64,000 nt of DNA from Micromonospora fulviviridis (GTDB taxonomy: Bacteria > Actinomycetota > Actinomycetes > Mycobacteriales > Micromonosporaceae): contig NZ_BMRA01000002.1 of the NCBI RefSeq assembly GCF_014648395.1, forward strand, positions 1-64,000, written 5' to 3'. The position numbers and the translations under genes were made by a program. The notes beneath the pieces are model-generated. The model saw only the letters and a program-made list of their open reading frames with translations, had not been told where the DNA came from and searched no databases. Positions 27,232 to 36,240 of the stretch are shown one piece after another (within the stretch, counting starts at the first letter, position 1; every line of letters begins with the position of its first letter).

Positions 27232-27362
27232 ACCGTCCCCCGCACCGGAGGTCGGCCCAGGTGGCGCCGGAGAATCCGGCGCCGGTGCGCGGTCGCCCGC
27301 CGGCCGTGGTCCCGTGCCGCGCCGTTGCGGCCCGGGACGCGGCGCGACGCGCCACCGTGGAG

Positions 27363-28448
27363 TCAGTACGACCGACGTGACCGCGCGGTCACGTCGGCCT
27401 GCCGGGGCAGCACGGCCCTGCGGGGGGCCAGCGGCACCGTGACGGTCAGCACGCTGCCGTCCCGCTCCACCGACGTGGGCCGGTCCAGCCGGCGTACGGT
27501 GCGCAGCATCGGGGTGTTCTCGGCCTGCACGTGCAGCAGCGCGGCGGCGTAGCCGGCCCGGTCGGCGTGCCCGAGCAGGCGCCGCAGCAGGGCCGAGCCG
27601 AGGCCCCGTCGCTGCCAGTCGTCCCGCACCAGCAGCGCCGCCTCCGCCTCGTCCCCCTCGCCGAGCAGGTTGGCCATCGCCACGACCGGCGCCGCCGCCC
27701 CGCCGGAGCCGTCCGTGGCGACCAGGGTCAGCCCCCGGGCCGGTTCGAGCAGCCGGCGCAGCCGGGCCGGCGCGGGGTGCCCCGCCCCGCTCAGGTAGCG
27801 CCGCTGCCGGCTCCGGTCCGAGCACCCCGCGTGCAGCTCCAGCACGCCCGGCAGGTCGTCGGCGGCGGACGGCCGGACCAGCACCTCGGAGGTGTCGGGC
27901 AGCACCAGGGTGACCCGGTCGGCGTCCCGGCGGGCCACCGTGGCGGCCAGCTCGACCAGGGCCTGCGCCCGGGCGTACTCGGCCGGGGTGAAGCTCGGCT
28001 CCCGGCGTCGCAGCTCGTACGAGCCGCCGGCCGGGTCCGCCAGCAGCATCGTGGTCCCGTCCACCCCGCCCGGCGGGGCGGCCGGCGTCGGCCGCCAGGT
28101 CACCGCGTCCGCCCCGAGCAGCACGCGCAGTGTCTCGCCGGCCGCGTCCGGGTCCCGGACCAGGCGGCCGGCCAGGCCGAGCACCCGGGTGGGCTGGTCG
28201 GCCAGCCCGCGCGCCTCGCTGCGCGCCACCCAGCAGTTCCGACCGCGCCCCCGTTCGACGGCCGCCCGCAGGTCCGCCTCCGTGAGCCGGTCGGGCGCGT
28301 CGACCAGGAAGTCGTCGACCGCACCCACCTCGGTGGTGTGCACCTGCACGGTGAGGATGTTGACCCCGCGCAACGCGAGGCTCGCCGTGAGCACCGACAG
28401 GTAGCCCGGCCGGTCGTCCACGGTGGCACGGATCCGCCACAGCGCCAT
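27363..28448 (-). CDS. ACT domain-GNAT acetyltransferase fusion
   Basis: This is 361 residues. The N-terminal ~75 residues form an ACT ligand-binding domain (RIRATVDDRPGYLSVLTASL, GVNILTVQVHTTEVGAVDDF). The C-terminal ~150 residues are a GNAT fold with EAALLVRDDWQRRGLGSALL (RxGLG acetyl-CoA loop) and HVQAENTPMLR. The middle ~120 residues are less defined but resemble the second half of the neighbouring ACT protein. ACT domains usually bind amino acids, so an amino-acid-controlled protein acetyltransferase is a reasonable hypothesis. ATG 28448 has GGGAG upstream. It follows the other ACT gene on the same strand and shares its leader motif. Confidence 0.85.
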   Translation of the reverse strand: MALWRIRATVDDRPGYLSVLTASLALRGVNILTVQVHTTEVGAVDDFLVDAPDRLTEADLRAAVERGRGRNCWVARSEARGLADQPTRVLGLAGRLVRDPDAAGETLRVLLGADAVTWRPTPAAPPGGVDGTTMLLADPAGGSYELRRREPSFTPAEYARAQALVELAATVARRDADRVTLVLPDTSEVLVRPSAADDLPGVLELHAGCSDRSRQRRYLSGAGHPAPARLRRLLEPARGLTLVATDGSGGAAAPVVAMANLLGEGDEAEAALLVRDDWQRRGLGSALLRRLLGHADRAGYAAALLHVQAENTPMLRTVRRLDRPTSVERDGSVLTVTVPLAPRRAVLPRQADVTARSRRSY

Positions 28449-28474
28449 GGTTCGCTCCCTTCCTCACCGTCGAC

Positions 28475-28504
28475 CCTGCCGGCCGCCTGTTGCGCCCCCG
28501 TTGC
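28475..28504 (-). promoter_or_regulatory. Shared 30-nt leader motif, copy A (ACT-GNAT gene)
   Basis: On the minus strand this reads GCAACGGGGGCG, 10 nt, then CCGGCAGG. The same two blocks with the same spacing occur at 29289-29318. It lies 27-56 nt upstream of ATG 28448. Confidence 0.65.
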
Positions 28505-28528
28505 CCACGGGTGAAACGGCGGGACCAG

Positions 28529-29233
28529 TCAGGTGATGGTGGTCACGGGCGGGGCGCCGACCAGGTCCAGCCGGTCGCCGAGGATCACCGCACCGGCCCG
28601 GACCAGCTGGGCGAGCCGGTCCACCTCGGTGGAGTGGAACGCGGCCGCGGCGAGCGGCTCGCTGTGGTCGCGCGCCACCACCAGCACGAGGCCGGCCCGG
28701 CCGAACGGCGCGACCGCGTAGTGGTGCCCGTCCGGGGTCGTCACGGCCCGGGCCCGCAGCGGGGTGACCTCCGGCAGCCGCGGCGGGACCGGGGCGCGCC
28801 AGCTCGCGTGCCCGACCGTCGGCTCGCCGGCGTCGCCGCTGCGCGCGGCCCAGTCCAGCGGGACCACGGCGGCCACCGCCCAGTCCGCGGCGAGCAGCCC
28901 GGGCACCGCGTCGACCAGGGTGGCCACCCCGTCGGTCGGGTTCGCCGCGACCTGGGCGAGCAGCTCGGCGTCCTGGCCCGTGGTGGTCGGCGCGCCGATC
29001 GCCCGCCACACCCCGTCCACCCGGACGCCGGGGATCGCGGCCAGGCCGGCGAGCAGGCGCTCCACCCGGGCCGCGCCCGGCCAGACCACGGTGAAGTCGT
29101 CGACCGCCCGGCCGCCGAGCCGCTCCAGCACCACCACCTGGACGATGTCGGCGCCGGAGACGCCGAGCGTCCGGGCCACCTGGCCGAGCGTGCCCGGTCG
29201 GTCCGGCAGGGTCACCCGAACTCTCAGCAGCAT
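28529..29233 (-). CDS. ACT domain-containing protein
   Basis: This is 234 residues. It has an N-terminal ACT domain (RVRVTLPDRPGTLGQVARTL, SGADIVQVVVLERLGGRAVD) and a ~140-residue C-terminal domain (TDGVATLVDAVPGLLAADWA, HHYAVAPFGRAGLVLVVARD) that resembles a GAF-like or degenerate acetyltransferase fold. ATG 29233 has GGAGGG upstream and the ACT fold starts at once. It is the upstream partner of the ACT-GNAT gene, 80 nt apart, with parallel N-terminal organisation, suggesting an old duplication. Amino-acid sensing is inferred from the ACT fold; no enzyme motif is visible. Confidence 0.8.
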   Translation of the reverse strand: MLLRVRVTLPDRPGTLGQVARTLGVSGADIVQVVVLERLGGRAVDDFTVVWPGAARVERLLAGLAAIPGVRVDGVWRAIGAPTTTGQDAELLAQVAANPTDGVATLVDAVPGLLAADWAVAAVVPLDWAARSGDAGEPTVGHASWRAPVPPRLPEVTPLRARAVTTPDGHHYAVAPFGRAGLVLVVARDHSEPLAAAAFHSTEVDRLAQLVRAGAVILGDRLDLVGAPPVTTIT

Positions 29234-29269
29234 TTCTGGTCCCTCCGCTCGGCGGGCCGGCCGTGGCGG

Positions 29270-29296
29270 CCGGCAGGCTGGGGCCCAGCCTGCCGG
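29270..29296. repeat. Inverted repeat in the ACT gene leader
   Basis: CCGGCAGGCTGGG and CCCAGCCTGCCGG are 13-bp arms with a single central base. The right arm's CCTGCCGG is part of the shared leader motif. It could be an operator or an RNA hairpin of ~11 bp. Confidence 0.55.
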
Positions 29297-29318
29297 TTGA
29301 CCATTTCGCCCCCGTTGC
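29289..29318 (-). promoter_or_regulatory. Shared 30-nt leader motif, copy B (ACT gene)
   Basis: On the minus strand this is GCAACGGGGGCG, 10 nt, CCGGCAGG, matching copy A in both blocks and spacing while the spacer differs. It lies 56-85 nt upstream of ATG 29233. Confidence 0.65.
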
Positions 29319-29348
29319 AGCGGCATGTCCCGCCGGGAACATCCCGCC

Positions 29349-29377
29349 TTGACAACAAAGCTGAGCTGCCATCAACT
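29349..29377 (+). promoter_or_regulatory. Promoter of the APH-acyl-CoA dehydrogenase operon
   Basis: A perfect -35 TTGACA (29349-29354) is followed after 17 nt by a weak -10 TCAACT (29372-29377), which ends 6 nt before ATG 29384. No ribosome site is present, so the mRNA is probably leaderless. Confidence 0.5.
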
Positions 29378-29383
29378 AACCGG

Positions 29384-30457
29384 ATGACCGATCCGGCCGT
29401 CGACGCACCGCACACCCCGACCGGTTCGGCCCCGCGCGGGCTCGACCTCGACCGGCTGGCCGGACACCTGGCCGCGCACCGGCCGGAGCTGGCCGGGCCG
29501 CTTTCCGCGCGGCTGATCGCCGGGGGCAAGTCCAACCTGACCTACCTGCTGCGCGCCGCCGACCGCGAGGTGGTGCTGCGCCGGCCGCCACTCGGGCACG
29601 TGCTGGCCACCGCGCACGACATGGCCCGGGAGTACCGGGTGATCTCCGCGCTCGCCCCCACCGCGGTGCCGGTCCCCGAGGCGCTGCTGCTCTGCACCGA
29701 CCCCGACGTGATCGGCGCGCCGTTCTACCTGATGGAGAAGGTCGACGGCGAGGTCTACCGGCGCCGGGAGCAGACCGACGCGCTCACCGCCGGCCAGCGG
29801 CGCGACCTGGCCATGGCGATGATGGACACCCTCGCCGAGCTGCACATGGTCGAGCCGGCCGCGGTCGGGCTGGCCGACTTCGGCCGCCCCGAGGGCTACC
29901 TGGCCCGCCAGGTCCGACGCTGGTCCGGCCAGCTCGACCGCTCCCGCAGCCGCCCGCTGCCCGGCATCGAGGAGCTGCGCGACGCGCTGGCCGGCAGCGT
30001 GCCCGAGGGCGCGAACGCCGGCCGGATCGTGCACGGCGACTACCGGCTGGACAACCTGCTCGCGACGGTCGAGCCGGTGGCGGTACGGGCGGTGCTCGAC
30101 TGGGAGATGGCCACCCTCGGCGACCCGCTCGCCGACCTGGGGCTGCTGCTGACCTACTGGGACGTGCTGGGCGACAGCGACAGCGCCGAGGGCAACCCGG
30201 TCGCCGACGGCATCGGCCCGCGGGCCGGCTTCCCCACCGGCGCCGAGCTCATCGACCGGTACGCCGGCCGCAGCGACGTCGACGTCGGGCCGCTGCACTG
30301 GCACGTGGCGCTCGGCTGCTTCAAGCTCGCGGTGATCTGCGAGGGCATCCACTACCGGCACGCGCTCGGGCAGACGCTCGGCGGGGGCTTCGACCGGATC
30401 GGCGAGATGGTGGCGCCGCTGGTCGAGCACGGCCTGCGCGCGGTGCGGGGGCGGTGA
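29384..30457 (+). CDS. APH-fold kinase-like protein of the ACAD10/11 type
   Basis: This is 357 residues with an aminoglycoside-phosphotransferase/choline-kinase fold: [20 protein letters not shown] (nucleotide-binding loop and Lys/Arg), [14 protein letters not shown] (catalytic Asp, Brenner motif) and [17 protein letters not shown] (metal-binding Asp). It lies directly before an acyl-CoA dehydrogenase, overlapping by up to 4 nt. The human proteins ACAD10 and ACAD11 fuse these two domains and degrade 4-hydroxy acids via a phosphorylated CoA intermediate. The same two-step role is inferred here: the kinase phosphorylates the 4-hydroxyacyl-CoA and the dehydrogenase eliminates the phosphate. Confidence 0.87.
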   Translation: MTDPAVDAPHTPTGSAPRGLDLDRLAGHLAAHRPELAGPLSARLIAGGKSNLTYLLRAADREVVLRRPPLGHVLATAHDMAREYRVISALAPTAVPVPEALLLCTDPDVIGAPFYLMEKVDGEVYRRREQTDALTAGQRRDLAMAMMDTLAELHMVEPAAVGLADFGRPEGYLARQVRRWSGQLDRSRSRPLPGIEELRDALAGSVPEGANAGRIVHGDYRLDNLLATVEPVAVRAVLDWEMATLGDPLADLGLLLTYWDVLGDSDSAEGNPVADGIGPRAGFPTGAELIDRYAGRSDVDVGPLHWHVALGCFKLAVICEGIHYRHALGQTLGGGFDRIGEMVAPLVEHGLRAVRGR

Positions 30458-31668
30458 TGGACTTCGCGTACGACGCCCGGACGGTCGAGCTGCGCGAGCG
30501 GGTCGAGGCGTTCCTCACCGAGTGCGTCTACCCGGCCGAGCCGGTGCACCACGAGCAGGTGCTCGCGGCCGGCGACCCGTGGGCCCGCCCGCCGGTGCTG
30601 GACGAACTGAAGGCCGAGGCCCGCCGCCGTGGCCTGTGGAACCTCTTCCTGCCCGACCCGCGCTACGGCGCCGGGCTGACCAACCTCCAGTACGCCCCGC
30701 TGGCCGAGCTGACCGGGCGCAGCCCGCACCTGGCCCCGGAGGCGCTGAACTGCGCCGCCCCGGACACCGGGAACATGGAACTGCTGGCCGAGTTCGGCTC
30801 CGCCGCGCAGCGGGACCGCTGGCTCGAACCGCTGCTGGCCGGGGAGATCCGCTCCGCGTTCTGCATGACCGAGCCGGAGGTGGCCTCCTCCGACGCGACC
30901 AACATCGCCACCCGGATCGTCCGCGACGGCGACGAGTACGTGATCGACGGCCGCAAGTGGTGGTCGTCCGGTGCGAGGGACCCGCGCTGCGAGATCTTCA
31001 TCGTCATGGGCAAGACCGACCCGGACGCCGACCGGCACCGCCAGCAGAGCATGATCCTGGTCCCCCGGGACACCCCGGGTGTGACGGTGCGCCGGGGCAT
31101 GACCGTCTTCGGCTACTCCGACGCCCCGCACGGCGGGCACGCCGAGATCGACTTCACCGGGGTGCGGGTGCCGGCGGAGAACCTGGTCGGTGCCGAGGGT
31201 GCCGGCTTCGCCATCGCCCAGGCCCGGCTCGGTCCCGGGCGGATCCACCACTGCATGCGGCTGATCGGCATGGCCGAGCGGGCCCTCGAACTGCTCTGCG
31301 GGCGGGCCCTGGACCGGGTCGCGTTCGGCCGCCCGCTGGCCGAGCAGGGCGTCGTCCGGGAGTGGATCGCCGAGTCCCGGGTGCGCATCGAGCAGGCCCG
31401 GCTGCTGGTGCTCAAGACCGCCTGGCTCATGGACACCGTGGGCAACCGGGGCGCGCACACCGAGATCCAGGCCATCAAGATCGCCACGCCGGCGATGGCC
31501 GAGTGGGTGATCGACAAGGCCATCCAGGGGTACGGCGCGGCCGGCGTCAGCCAGGACACGCCGCTGGCCGCCCTCTGGGCGCAGGCCCGCACCCTCCGCC
31601 TGGCCGACGGCCCCGACGAGGTGCACCGGTCGTCCCTGGCGAAGCGGGAACTCCGCCGCTGGTCCTGA
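30457..31668 (+). CDS. Acyl-CoA dehydrogenase, ACAD11-like
   Basis: This is a ~403-residue flavoprotein. FAD-binding motifs are [20 protein letters not shown] and [20 protein letters not shown]. The C-terminal helical domain contains the [20 protein letters not shown] and [20 protein letters not shown] segments typical of ACAD10/11 and related enzymes. The start overlaps the kinase stop (ATG 30457, or GTG 30454). With the upstream kinase it probably oxidises or dehydroxylates 4-hydroxyacyl-CoA for beta-oxidation. It is convergent with cebR, 5 nt away. Confidence 0.92.
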   Translation: MDFAYDARTVELRERVEAFLTECVYPAEPVHHEQVLAAGDPWARPPVLDELKAEARRRGLWNLFLPDPRYGAGLTNLQYAPLAELTGRSPHLAPEALNCAAPDTGNMELLAEFGSAAQRDRWLEPLLAGEIRSAFCMTEPEVASSDATNIATRIVRDGDEYVIDGRKWWSSGARDPRCEIFIVMGKTDPDADRHRQQSMILVPRDTPGVTVRRGMTVFGYSDAPHGGHAEIDFTGVRVPAENLVGAEGAGFAIAQARLGPGRIHHCMRLIGMAERALELLCGRALDRVAFGRPLAEQGVVREWIAESRVRIEQARLLVLKTAWLMDTVGNRGAHTEIQAIKIATPAMAEWVIDKAIQGYGAAGVSQDTPLAALWAQARTLRLADGPDEVHRSSLAKRELRRWS

Positions 31669-31673
31669 GCGCC

Positions 31674-32720
31674 TCAGGCGGAGGCGCGGTGGATGAGCTT
31701 GGTGTCCAGCAGCACGTGCGGGCTGGGCAGCTCCTCGCCACGGATCCGCGAGACGAGCAGCCGGGCCATCTGCCGGCCCATCTCCTCCACCGGCTGGAAG
31801 ACCGTGGTCAGCGGCGGCTCGGCCTGCCGGGCGATGGGGGCGTCGTCGAAGCCGATCACCGCCACGTCCTCGGGGACCCGGCGGCCGGCCTCGCGCAACG
31901 CGCGGAGGGCGCCGAAGGCCATCAGGTCGGAGGCGACGAAGACCGCGTCCAGGTCCGGGCAGACCTCCAGCAGCCGGCGCATGCAGGCCGTGCCGCTGCC
32001 CTCGCTGAAGTCCCCGTACGCGATCAGGTCCGGGTTGAGGTCGGCGCCCGCGGCCCGGACCGCCTCCTTGTAGCCGGACAACCGGGCCAGGCCGGCGCCC
32101 ATGTCCTGGGTGCCGGCGATGGTGGCGACCCGCCGCCGGCCGCGGGCGAACAGGTGCTCCACCGCCTGCCGGGCGCCGCCGACGTTGTCGACGTCGACGA
32201 ACCAGGCCGGCTGGGCGTTGGGGTGCAGCATCCGGGCCGGCCGGCCGCCGAGCACGGTGGGCAGGCCGCGCTCCTCCAGCAGGGTGGGCAGCGGGTCCGC
32301 GTCGTGCAGCGAGAGCAGCAGGACGCCGTCCACGTGCTGGTTGGTCAGGTGGTGCTCGACCCGTTCCCGCTCGATCTGGGACTGCGCCATGGCCAGCCAG
32401 AGCTGCATCGGGGTCTCCAGCAGCGCGGAGCTGACGCCCCGGACGATGCCGGCGAAGAACGGCTCGGTGAAGACCCGCTCCCCCGACTCGGAGACCACCA
32501 GCGCCACCGAGTCGGTCCGCTGGGTGACCAGCGCCCGCGCGGCCCGGTTGGGCACGTACCCCAGCTCGGCGATGGCCGCCTGGACGGCGGCCCGGGCCTC
32601 CGGGCTCACCTGCGGCGAGCCGTTGACCACGCGGGAGACCGTGCCGCGGCCCACGCCGGCGCGGGCCGCGACCGCGTCGAGGGTCGGGCGCCCGAGCGAC
32701 CGCGTGCGCTGCGTTGTCAT
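31674..32720 (-). CDS. cebR: LacI-family repressor CebR
   Basis: This is 348 residues. The N-terminal LacI helix-turn-helix is PTLDAVAARAGVGRGTVSRV then VNGSPQVSPEARAAVQAAIA; the hinge helix is PNRAARALVT. The periplasmic-binding-protein-like core follows (VALVVSESGERVFTEPFFAG, GFDDAPIARQAEPPLTTVFQ). ATG 32720 has GGAGGAG upstream. In Streptomyces CebR binds TGGGAGCGCTCCCA and is released by cellobiose. Three such sites occur in this window (23675, 37686, 37739) at genes for cellulose attack and cellobiose uptake. Here the gene is the last of the ceb array on the same strand rather than upstream of cebE. Confidence 0.9.
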   Translation of the reverse strand: MTTQRTRSLGRPTLDAVAARAGVGRGTVSRVVNGSPQVSPEARAAVQAAIAELGYVPNRAARALVTQRTDSVALVVSESGERVFTEPFFAGIVRGVSSALLETPMQLWLAMAQSQIERERVEHHLTNQHVDGVLLLSLHDADPLPTLLEERGLPTVLGGRPARMLHPNAQPAWFVDVDNVGGARQAVEHLFARGRRRVATIAGTQDMGAGLARLSGYKEAVRAAGADLNPDLIAYGDFSEGSGTACMRRLLEVCPDLDAVFVASDLMAFGALRALREAGRRVPEDVAVIGFDDAPIARQAEPPLTTVFQPVEEMGRQMARLLVSRIRGEELPSPHVLLDTKLIHRASA

Positions 32721-32802
32721 CGTCTGTGCTCCTCCGACATCAGGCGGGCCCGGCACCTGTTGAGGCGTCGGCGCCGGGCCGCCCGTTACTGGCTGGCCCA
32801 GC

Positions 32803-34236
32803 CTATTGTGCGGCCAGGCCGTTGCGTCGGATCACATCGGCGTACCACCTGGCGCTGGACTTCGGGATCCGGACCTGGCTGTCGTAGTCGACGTAGACCA
32901 TGCCGAAGCGCTTCGTGTAGCCCCACGCCCACTCGAAGTTGTCCATGAGCGACCAGGCGAAGTACCCCTTCAGCGGCACCCCGGCGCTGATCGCGGCGTG
33001 CGCGGCGCGCAGGTGCGCGTCGAAGTACGCCAGCCGGTCCGGGTCGTCGACCCGGCCGTCCACCACCGCGTCGACGAACGCGGAGCCGTTCTCGGTGACG
33101 TAGAGCGGCAGGTCGGTGTAGTCCCGGTGCACCCGCTCCAGCGTCTCCACCAGGCCCGGGGCGTCGATCTCCCAGTCCATGTCGGTCACCGGGACACCCC
33201 GGGTGACGAACCGGACGTCCTCGCTGCCCGGCCAGCAGGACGGCGCCCGCCAGTACGCCTCCCGCTCGACGCCCTCGGCCGGCGCGGCGACCACGTGCCG
33301 GCTGTAGTAGTTGACGCCCACCATGTCCAGCGGGGTCGAGATGACGGCCAGGTCGCCGGTCCGGACGTGCCCGAAGTCGGTGACCTTCCGCAGGTCGGCG
33401 GTCAGGTCCGCCGGGTACGCCCCGCGCAGCACCGGGTCGAGGAAGAACCGGTTGGCCAGCCCGTCGATGCGGCGGGCGGCGTCGGCGTCCTCGGGCGAGT
33501 CGGTTGCCGGGGTGACCGGGTAGAGGTTGACCGTGATGCCGAGCTGCGCCTCCGGCCGGGCGGCCCGCAGCGCCTGCACGGCCAGCCCGTGCCCGAGCAT
33601 GAGGTGGTGCCCGGCCCGGACCGCGTCCGCCCCGTCCGAGCGGCCCGGCGCGTGGACGCCGGAGCCGTAGCCGAGGAAGGCCGAGCACCACGGCTCGTTG
33701 AGGGTGGTGAAGTACTTCACCCGGTCACCGAGGGCGTCGCCGACGAGCTGGGCGTAGTCGGCGAACCGGGCGGCGGTGTCCCGGGCCGGCCAGCCGCCCG
33801 CGTCCTCCAGCGGCTGGGGCAGGTCCCAGTGGTAGAGGGTCAGCCAGGGCTCGATGCCGTGGCCCAGCAGCTCGTCGACCAGGCGCCGGTAGAAGTCCAT
33901 GCCCTCGGAGTTGACCGCCCCGGCGCCGCCGGGCTGCACGCGCGGCCAGGAGACGGAGAAGCGGTACGACTTCAGCCCCAGGTCGGCCATCAGCCGCACG
34001 TCCTCGGGCATCCGGTGGTAGTGGTCGCAGGCCACGTCACCGGTGTGCCCGGCAACCGTCCGCCCCTCGGTGTGGCTGAAGGTGTCCCAGATCGACGGGG
34101 TGCGGCCGCCCTCGGTCGCCGCGCCCTCGATCTGGTACGCGGCGGTCGCCGCGCCCCAGAGGAAGCCGGGCGGGAAGTCGGCTGCCGCGTCCTGGTCGAG
34201 GACGCCGACGGCGGGCGGGCTGGCTGGGTTGCTCAC
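32803..34236 (-). CDS. bglC: GH1 beta-glucosidase
   Basis: This is a 477-residue cytoplasmic family 1 glycosidase that splits imported cellobiose or cello-oligosaccharides to glucose. It has the N-terminal signature [19 protein letters not shown], the acid/base Glu in [19 protein letters not shown] and the nucleophile Glu in [10 protein letters not shown]. There is no signal peptide. Its start overlaps the cebG stop by 4 nt, so it is translated with the transporter. The arrangement cebEFG-bglC matches Streptomyces. Confidence 0.95.
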   Translation of the reverse strand: MSNPASPPAVGVLDQDAAADFPPGFLWGAATAAYQIEGAATEGGRTPSIWDTFSHTEGRTVAGHTGDVACDHYHRMPEDVRLMADLGLKSYRFSVSWPRVQPGGAGAVNSEGMDFYRRLVDELLGHGIEPWLTLYHWDLPQPLEDAGGWPARDTAARFADYAQLVGDALGDRVKYFTTLNEPWCSAFLGYGSGVHAPGRSDGADAVRAGHHLMLGHGLAVQALRAARPEAQLGITVNLYPVTPATDSPEDADAARRIDGLANRFFLDPVLRGAYPADLTADLRKVTDFGHVRTGDLAVISTPLDMVGVNYYSRHVVAAPAEGVEREAYWRAPSCWPGSEDVRFVTRGVPVTDMDWEIDAPGLVETLERVHRDYTDLPLYVTENGSAFVDAVVDGRVDDPDRLAYFDAHLRAAHAAISAGVPLKGYFAWSLMDNFEWAWGYTKRFGMVYVDYDSQVRIPKSSARWYADVIRRNGLAAQ

Positions 34237-35135
34237 GACTTGACGGCGCCTTCCATGATGCCGCCGATGATCTGGCGGCCGAAGATGATGAACACGATCA
34301 ACAGTGGCAGGGTCGCCAGCGCGGTGCCGGCGAAGAGTGCCACGTAATCCGTCTGGTACAGCCCGGACGAGAGGATCTTCAGGGAGTACTGCACCGTCGG
34401 AGTGTCCGGGGTCAGCACGATGAACGGCCAGAGGAACTCGTTCCAGGTCTGCATGAAGGTCAGCAGGCCGAGCACCGCGGCCGCCGGCCGCAGCGCGGGC
34501 AGCACGACGTTCCAGTAGATCCGCCAGGTGGAGCAGCCGTCGAGCCGGGCCGCCTCGATCAGCTCGTCGCTGATCGCGGACATCGCGTACTGGCGCATCA
34601 TGAACACGCCGAAGCCCTGCACCAGGAACGGCACGATGACCGCCTGCAGGGTGCCCGTCCAGCCGAGTTCCACCATCATCAGGTAGAGCGGGATGACGCC
34701 GAGTTGGGTCGGCACCATCATGGTCATGATGATGATCAGCAGCAGCGCGTTGCTGCCCCGGAACTTCAGCTTGGCGAAGGCGAAGCCGGCCAGGCTGGAG
34801 AAGAAGATCACCGAGATCGTGACGACGGTCGACACGACGGCCGAGTTGACCAGGCCGTAGACGAACGCCGCGTCCTCGTTGGCGAGCATCCGGTCGATGT
34901 TGGTGAACAGCTGGTCGCCCGGGGTCGGCGGCATCTCGTAGACCGCGCTGTTGTCCCGCGAGGCGATGATGAACGACCAGATGATCGGAAAGATCGACAG
35001 TACGCCGCCGAGGATGAGCGCGAGGTAGGTCAGCGGGCTGGCCTGCCAGAGCTGGGCGCCCGGCAGCCGGCCGCGGCGGCGGGGCGGCACCGGAGGTGGG
35101 GCGACCGAGCGCGGAAGGGTCTGCGTGGTGGTCAC
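34233..35135 (-). CDS. cebG: Cellobiose ABC permease CebG
   Basis: This is a 300-residue inner membrane component. It has six helices with the EAA loop that contacts the ATPase: [20 protein letters not shown] (EAAxxDG). The first helix ([20 protein letters not shown]) and [10 protein letters not shown] are typical of MalG-type sugar permeases. GTG 35135 overlaps the cebF stop. No ATPase gene is present; in Streptomyces the shared ATPase MsiK serves such transporters, so an unlinked msiK is expected. Confidence 0.92.
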   Translation of the reverse strand: MTTTQTLPRSVAPPPVPPRRRGRLPGAQLWQASPLTYLALILGGVLSIFPIIWSFIIASRDNSAVYEMPPTPGDQLFTNIDRMLANEDAAFVYGLVNSAVVSTVVTISVIFFSSLAGFAFAKLKFRGSNALLLIIIMTMMVPTQLGVIPLYLMMVELGWTGTLQAVIVPFLVQGFGVFMMRQYAMSAISDELIEAARLDGCSTWRIYWNVVLPALRPAAAVLGLLTFMQTWNEFLWPFIVLTPDTPTVQYSLKILSSGLYQTDYVALFAGTALATLPLLIVFIIFGRQIIGGIMEGAVKS

Positions 35136-36112
35136 TTCTTGTCCCCCTTCACCGACCGGCGTACCAGCGCGAAGTTGATCAGCGCGAAGATGATGATCAT
35201 CATGAAGAGCAACCAGGACATCGCGGAGCCGTACCCGTACTCGGCGTTCCCGGTGAAGGTCTTCTCGTAGATGTACATGGCCAGGGTCTGGAACTGGTGG
35301 TCCACGCCGCCGCGGATCAGCCCGTTCCCGTACATCAGGGGCTCGGTGAAGATCTGGAAGCCACCGATGGTGGAGATGATGATCGTGAAGAGGATCGTCG
35401 GCCGGATCAGCGGCACGGTGATCGCCCAGAACTGCCGCCAGGTCGAGGCGCCGTCGAGCGACGCCGACTCGTACAGGTCCTTCGGGATGGCCTGCATGGC
35501 GCCGAGGTAGATCAGCGCGTTGTAGCCGGTCCACCGCCAGTCGACCATGAAGGCGATGGCGAACCAGGAGGCGAAGCGGTTGTCCCGCCAGGCGATGGGG
35601 TCGAACCCGACGGTGCCGAGCAGCCAGTTGATGAGGCCGTACCGGTCCGCGAAGATCAGCGCGAAGATGATGCCGACCGCGGCCACCGAGGTGATGTTGG
35701 GGATGACCACACCCATCCGCAGCAGCGTGCGGGCCCGCATCTGCCGGTTCAGCAGGTTGGCGAGCATCAGCGCCACGATGAGCTGCGGCACGGTGCTGAG
35801 CACGAAGATGCCGAGGGTGTTGTAGGCCGCGTTCCAGAACTGGGCGTCCTCCATCAGGAGGCGGTAGTTCTCCAGCCCCGCGAACTCCTTGGTCCCGCTC
35901 AGCAGTTCGTAGTCGAAGAGCGAGACGTAGACCGTGTAGAGGACCGGGAAGAGGCCGAAGACCCCGAAGAGGACGAAGAACGGGGCCACGTACAGGTACG
36001 GGGAGTACTTGAGGTCCCAGCGGCCGAGCCGGTACGACCGGCGGCGGCGCGGCGGGGTGGACGGGGGTCGCGAGGCGGCGTGCGACCGCGGTGCGCCGAC
36101 AGCAGAACTCAT
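35132..36112 (-). CDS. cebF: Cellobiose ABC permease CebF
   Basis: This is a 326-residue MalF-type permease with an EAA-like loop ([20 protein letters not shown]) and six to seven helices beginning at [23 protein letters not shown] 36112 is preceded by AAGGA. The N-terminal ~45 residues are Pro/Arg-rich and cytoplasmic. It forms the pore with CebG. It is separated from cebE by two strong hairpins, probably giving less permease than binding protein. Confidence 0.92.
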   Translation of the reverse strand: MSSAVGAPRSHAASRPPSTPPRRRRSYRLGRWDLKYSPYLYVAPFFVLFGVFGLFPVLYTVYVSLFDYELLSGTKEFAGLENYRLLMEDAQFWNAAYNTLGIFVLSTVPQLIVALMLANLLNRQMRARTLLRMGVVIPNITSVAAVGIIFALIFADRYGLINWLLGTVGFDPIAWRDNRFASWFAIAFMVDWRWTGYNALIYLGAMQAIPKDLYESASLDGASTWRQFWAITVPLIRPTILFTIIISTIGGFQIFTEPLMYGNGLIRGGVDHQFQTLAMYIYEKTFTGNAEYGYGSAMSWLLFMMIIIFALINFALVRRSVKGDKK

Positions 36113-36152
36113 TGCAGGTCCTTCCGGGAGGTGGGGCGGCGGCGACCTCGCC

Positions 36153-36188
36153 GCGGCGCCCACACCCTGGGGCGGGTGTGGGCGCCGC
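36153..36188 (-). terminator. Hairpin 1 in the cebE-cebF gap
   Basis: A perfect 15-bp stem (36153-36167 with 36174-36188) has a 6-nt loop. There is no T tract. With the hairpin just upstream in the transcript it probably attenuates or stabilises the cebE message. Confidence 0.65.
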
Positions 36189-36190
36189 CG

Positions 36191-36225
36191 CCGAGCCCAC
36201 GGGCAGCGGATCCCCGTGGGCTCGG
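36191..36225 (-). terminator. Hairpin 2 in the cebE-cebF gap
   Basis: A perfect 13-bp stem (36191-36203 with 36213-36225) lies 16 nt after the cebE stop. It is the first of two tandem hairpins met by the polymerase. Confidence 0.65.
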
Positions 36226-36240
36226 CCGGTCACCGGCGAC

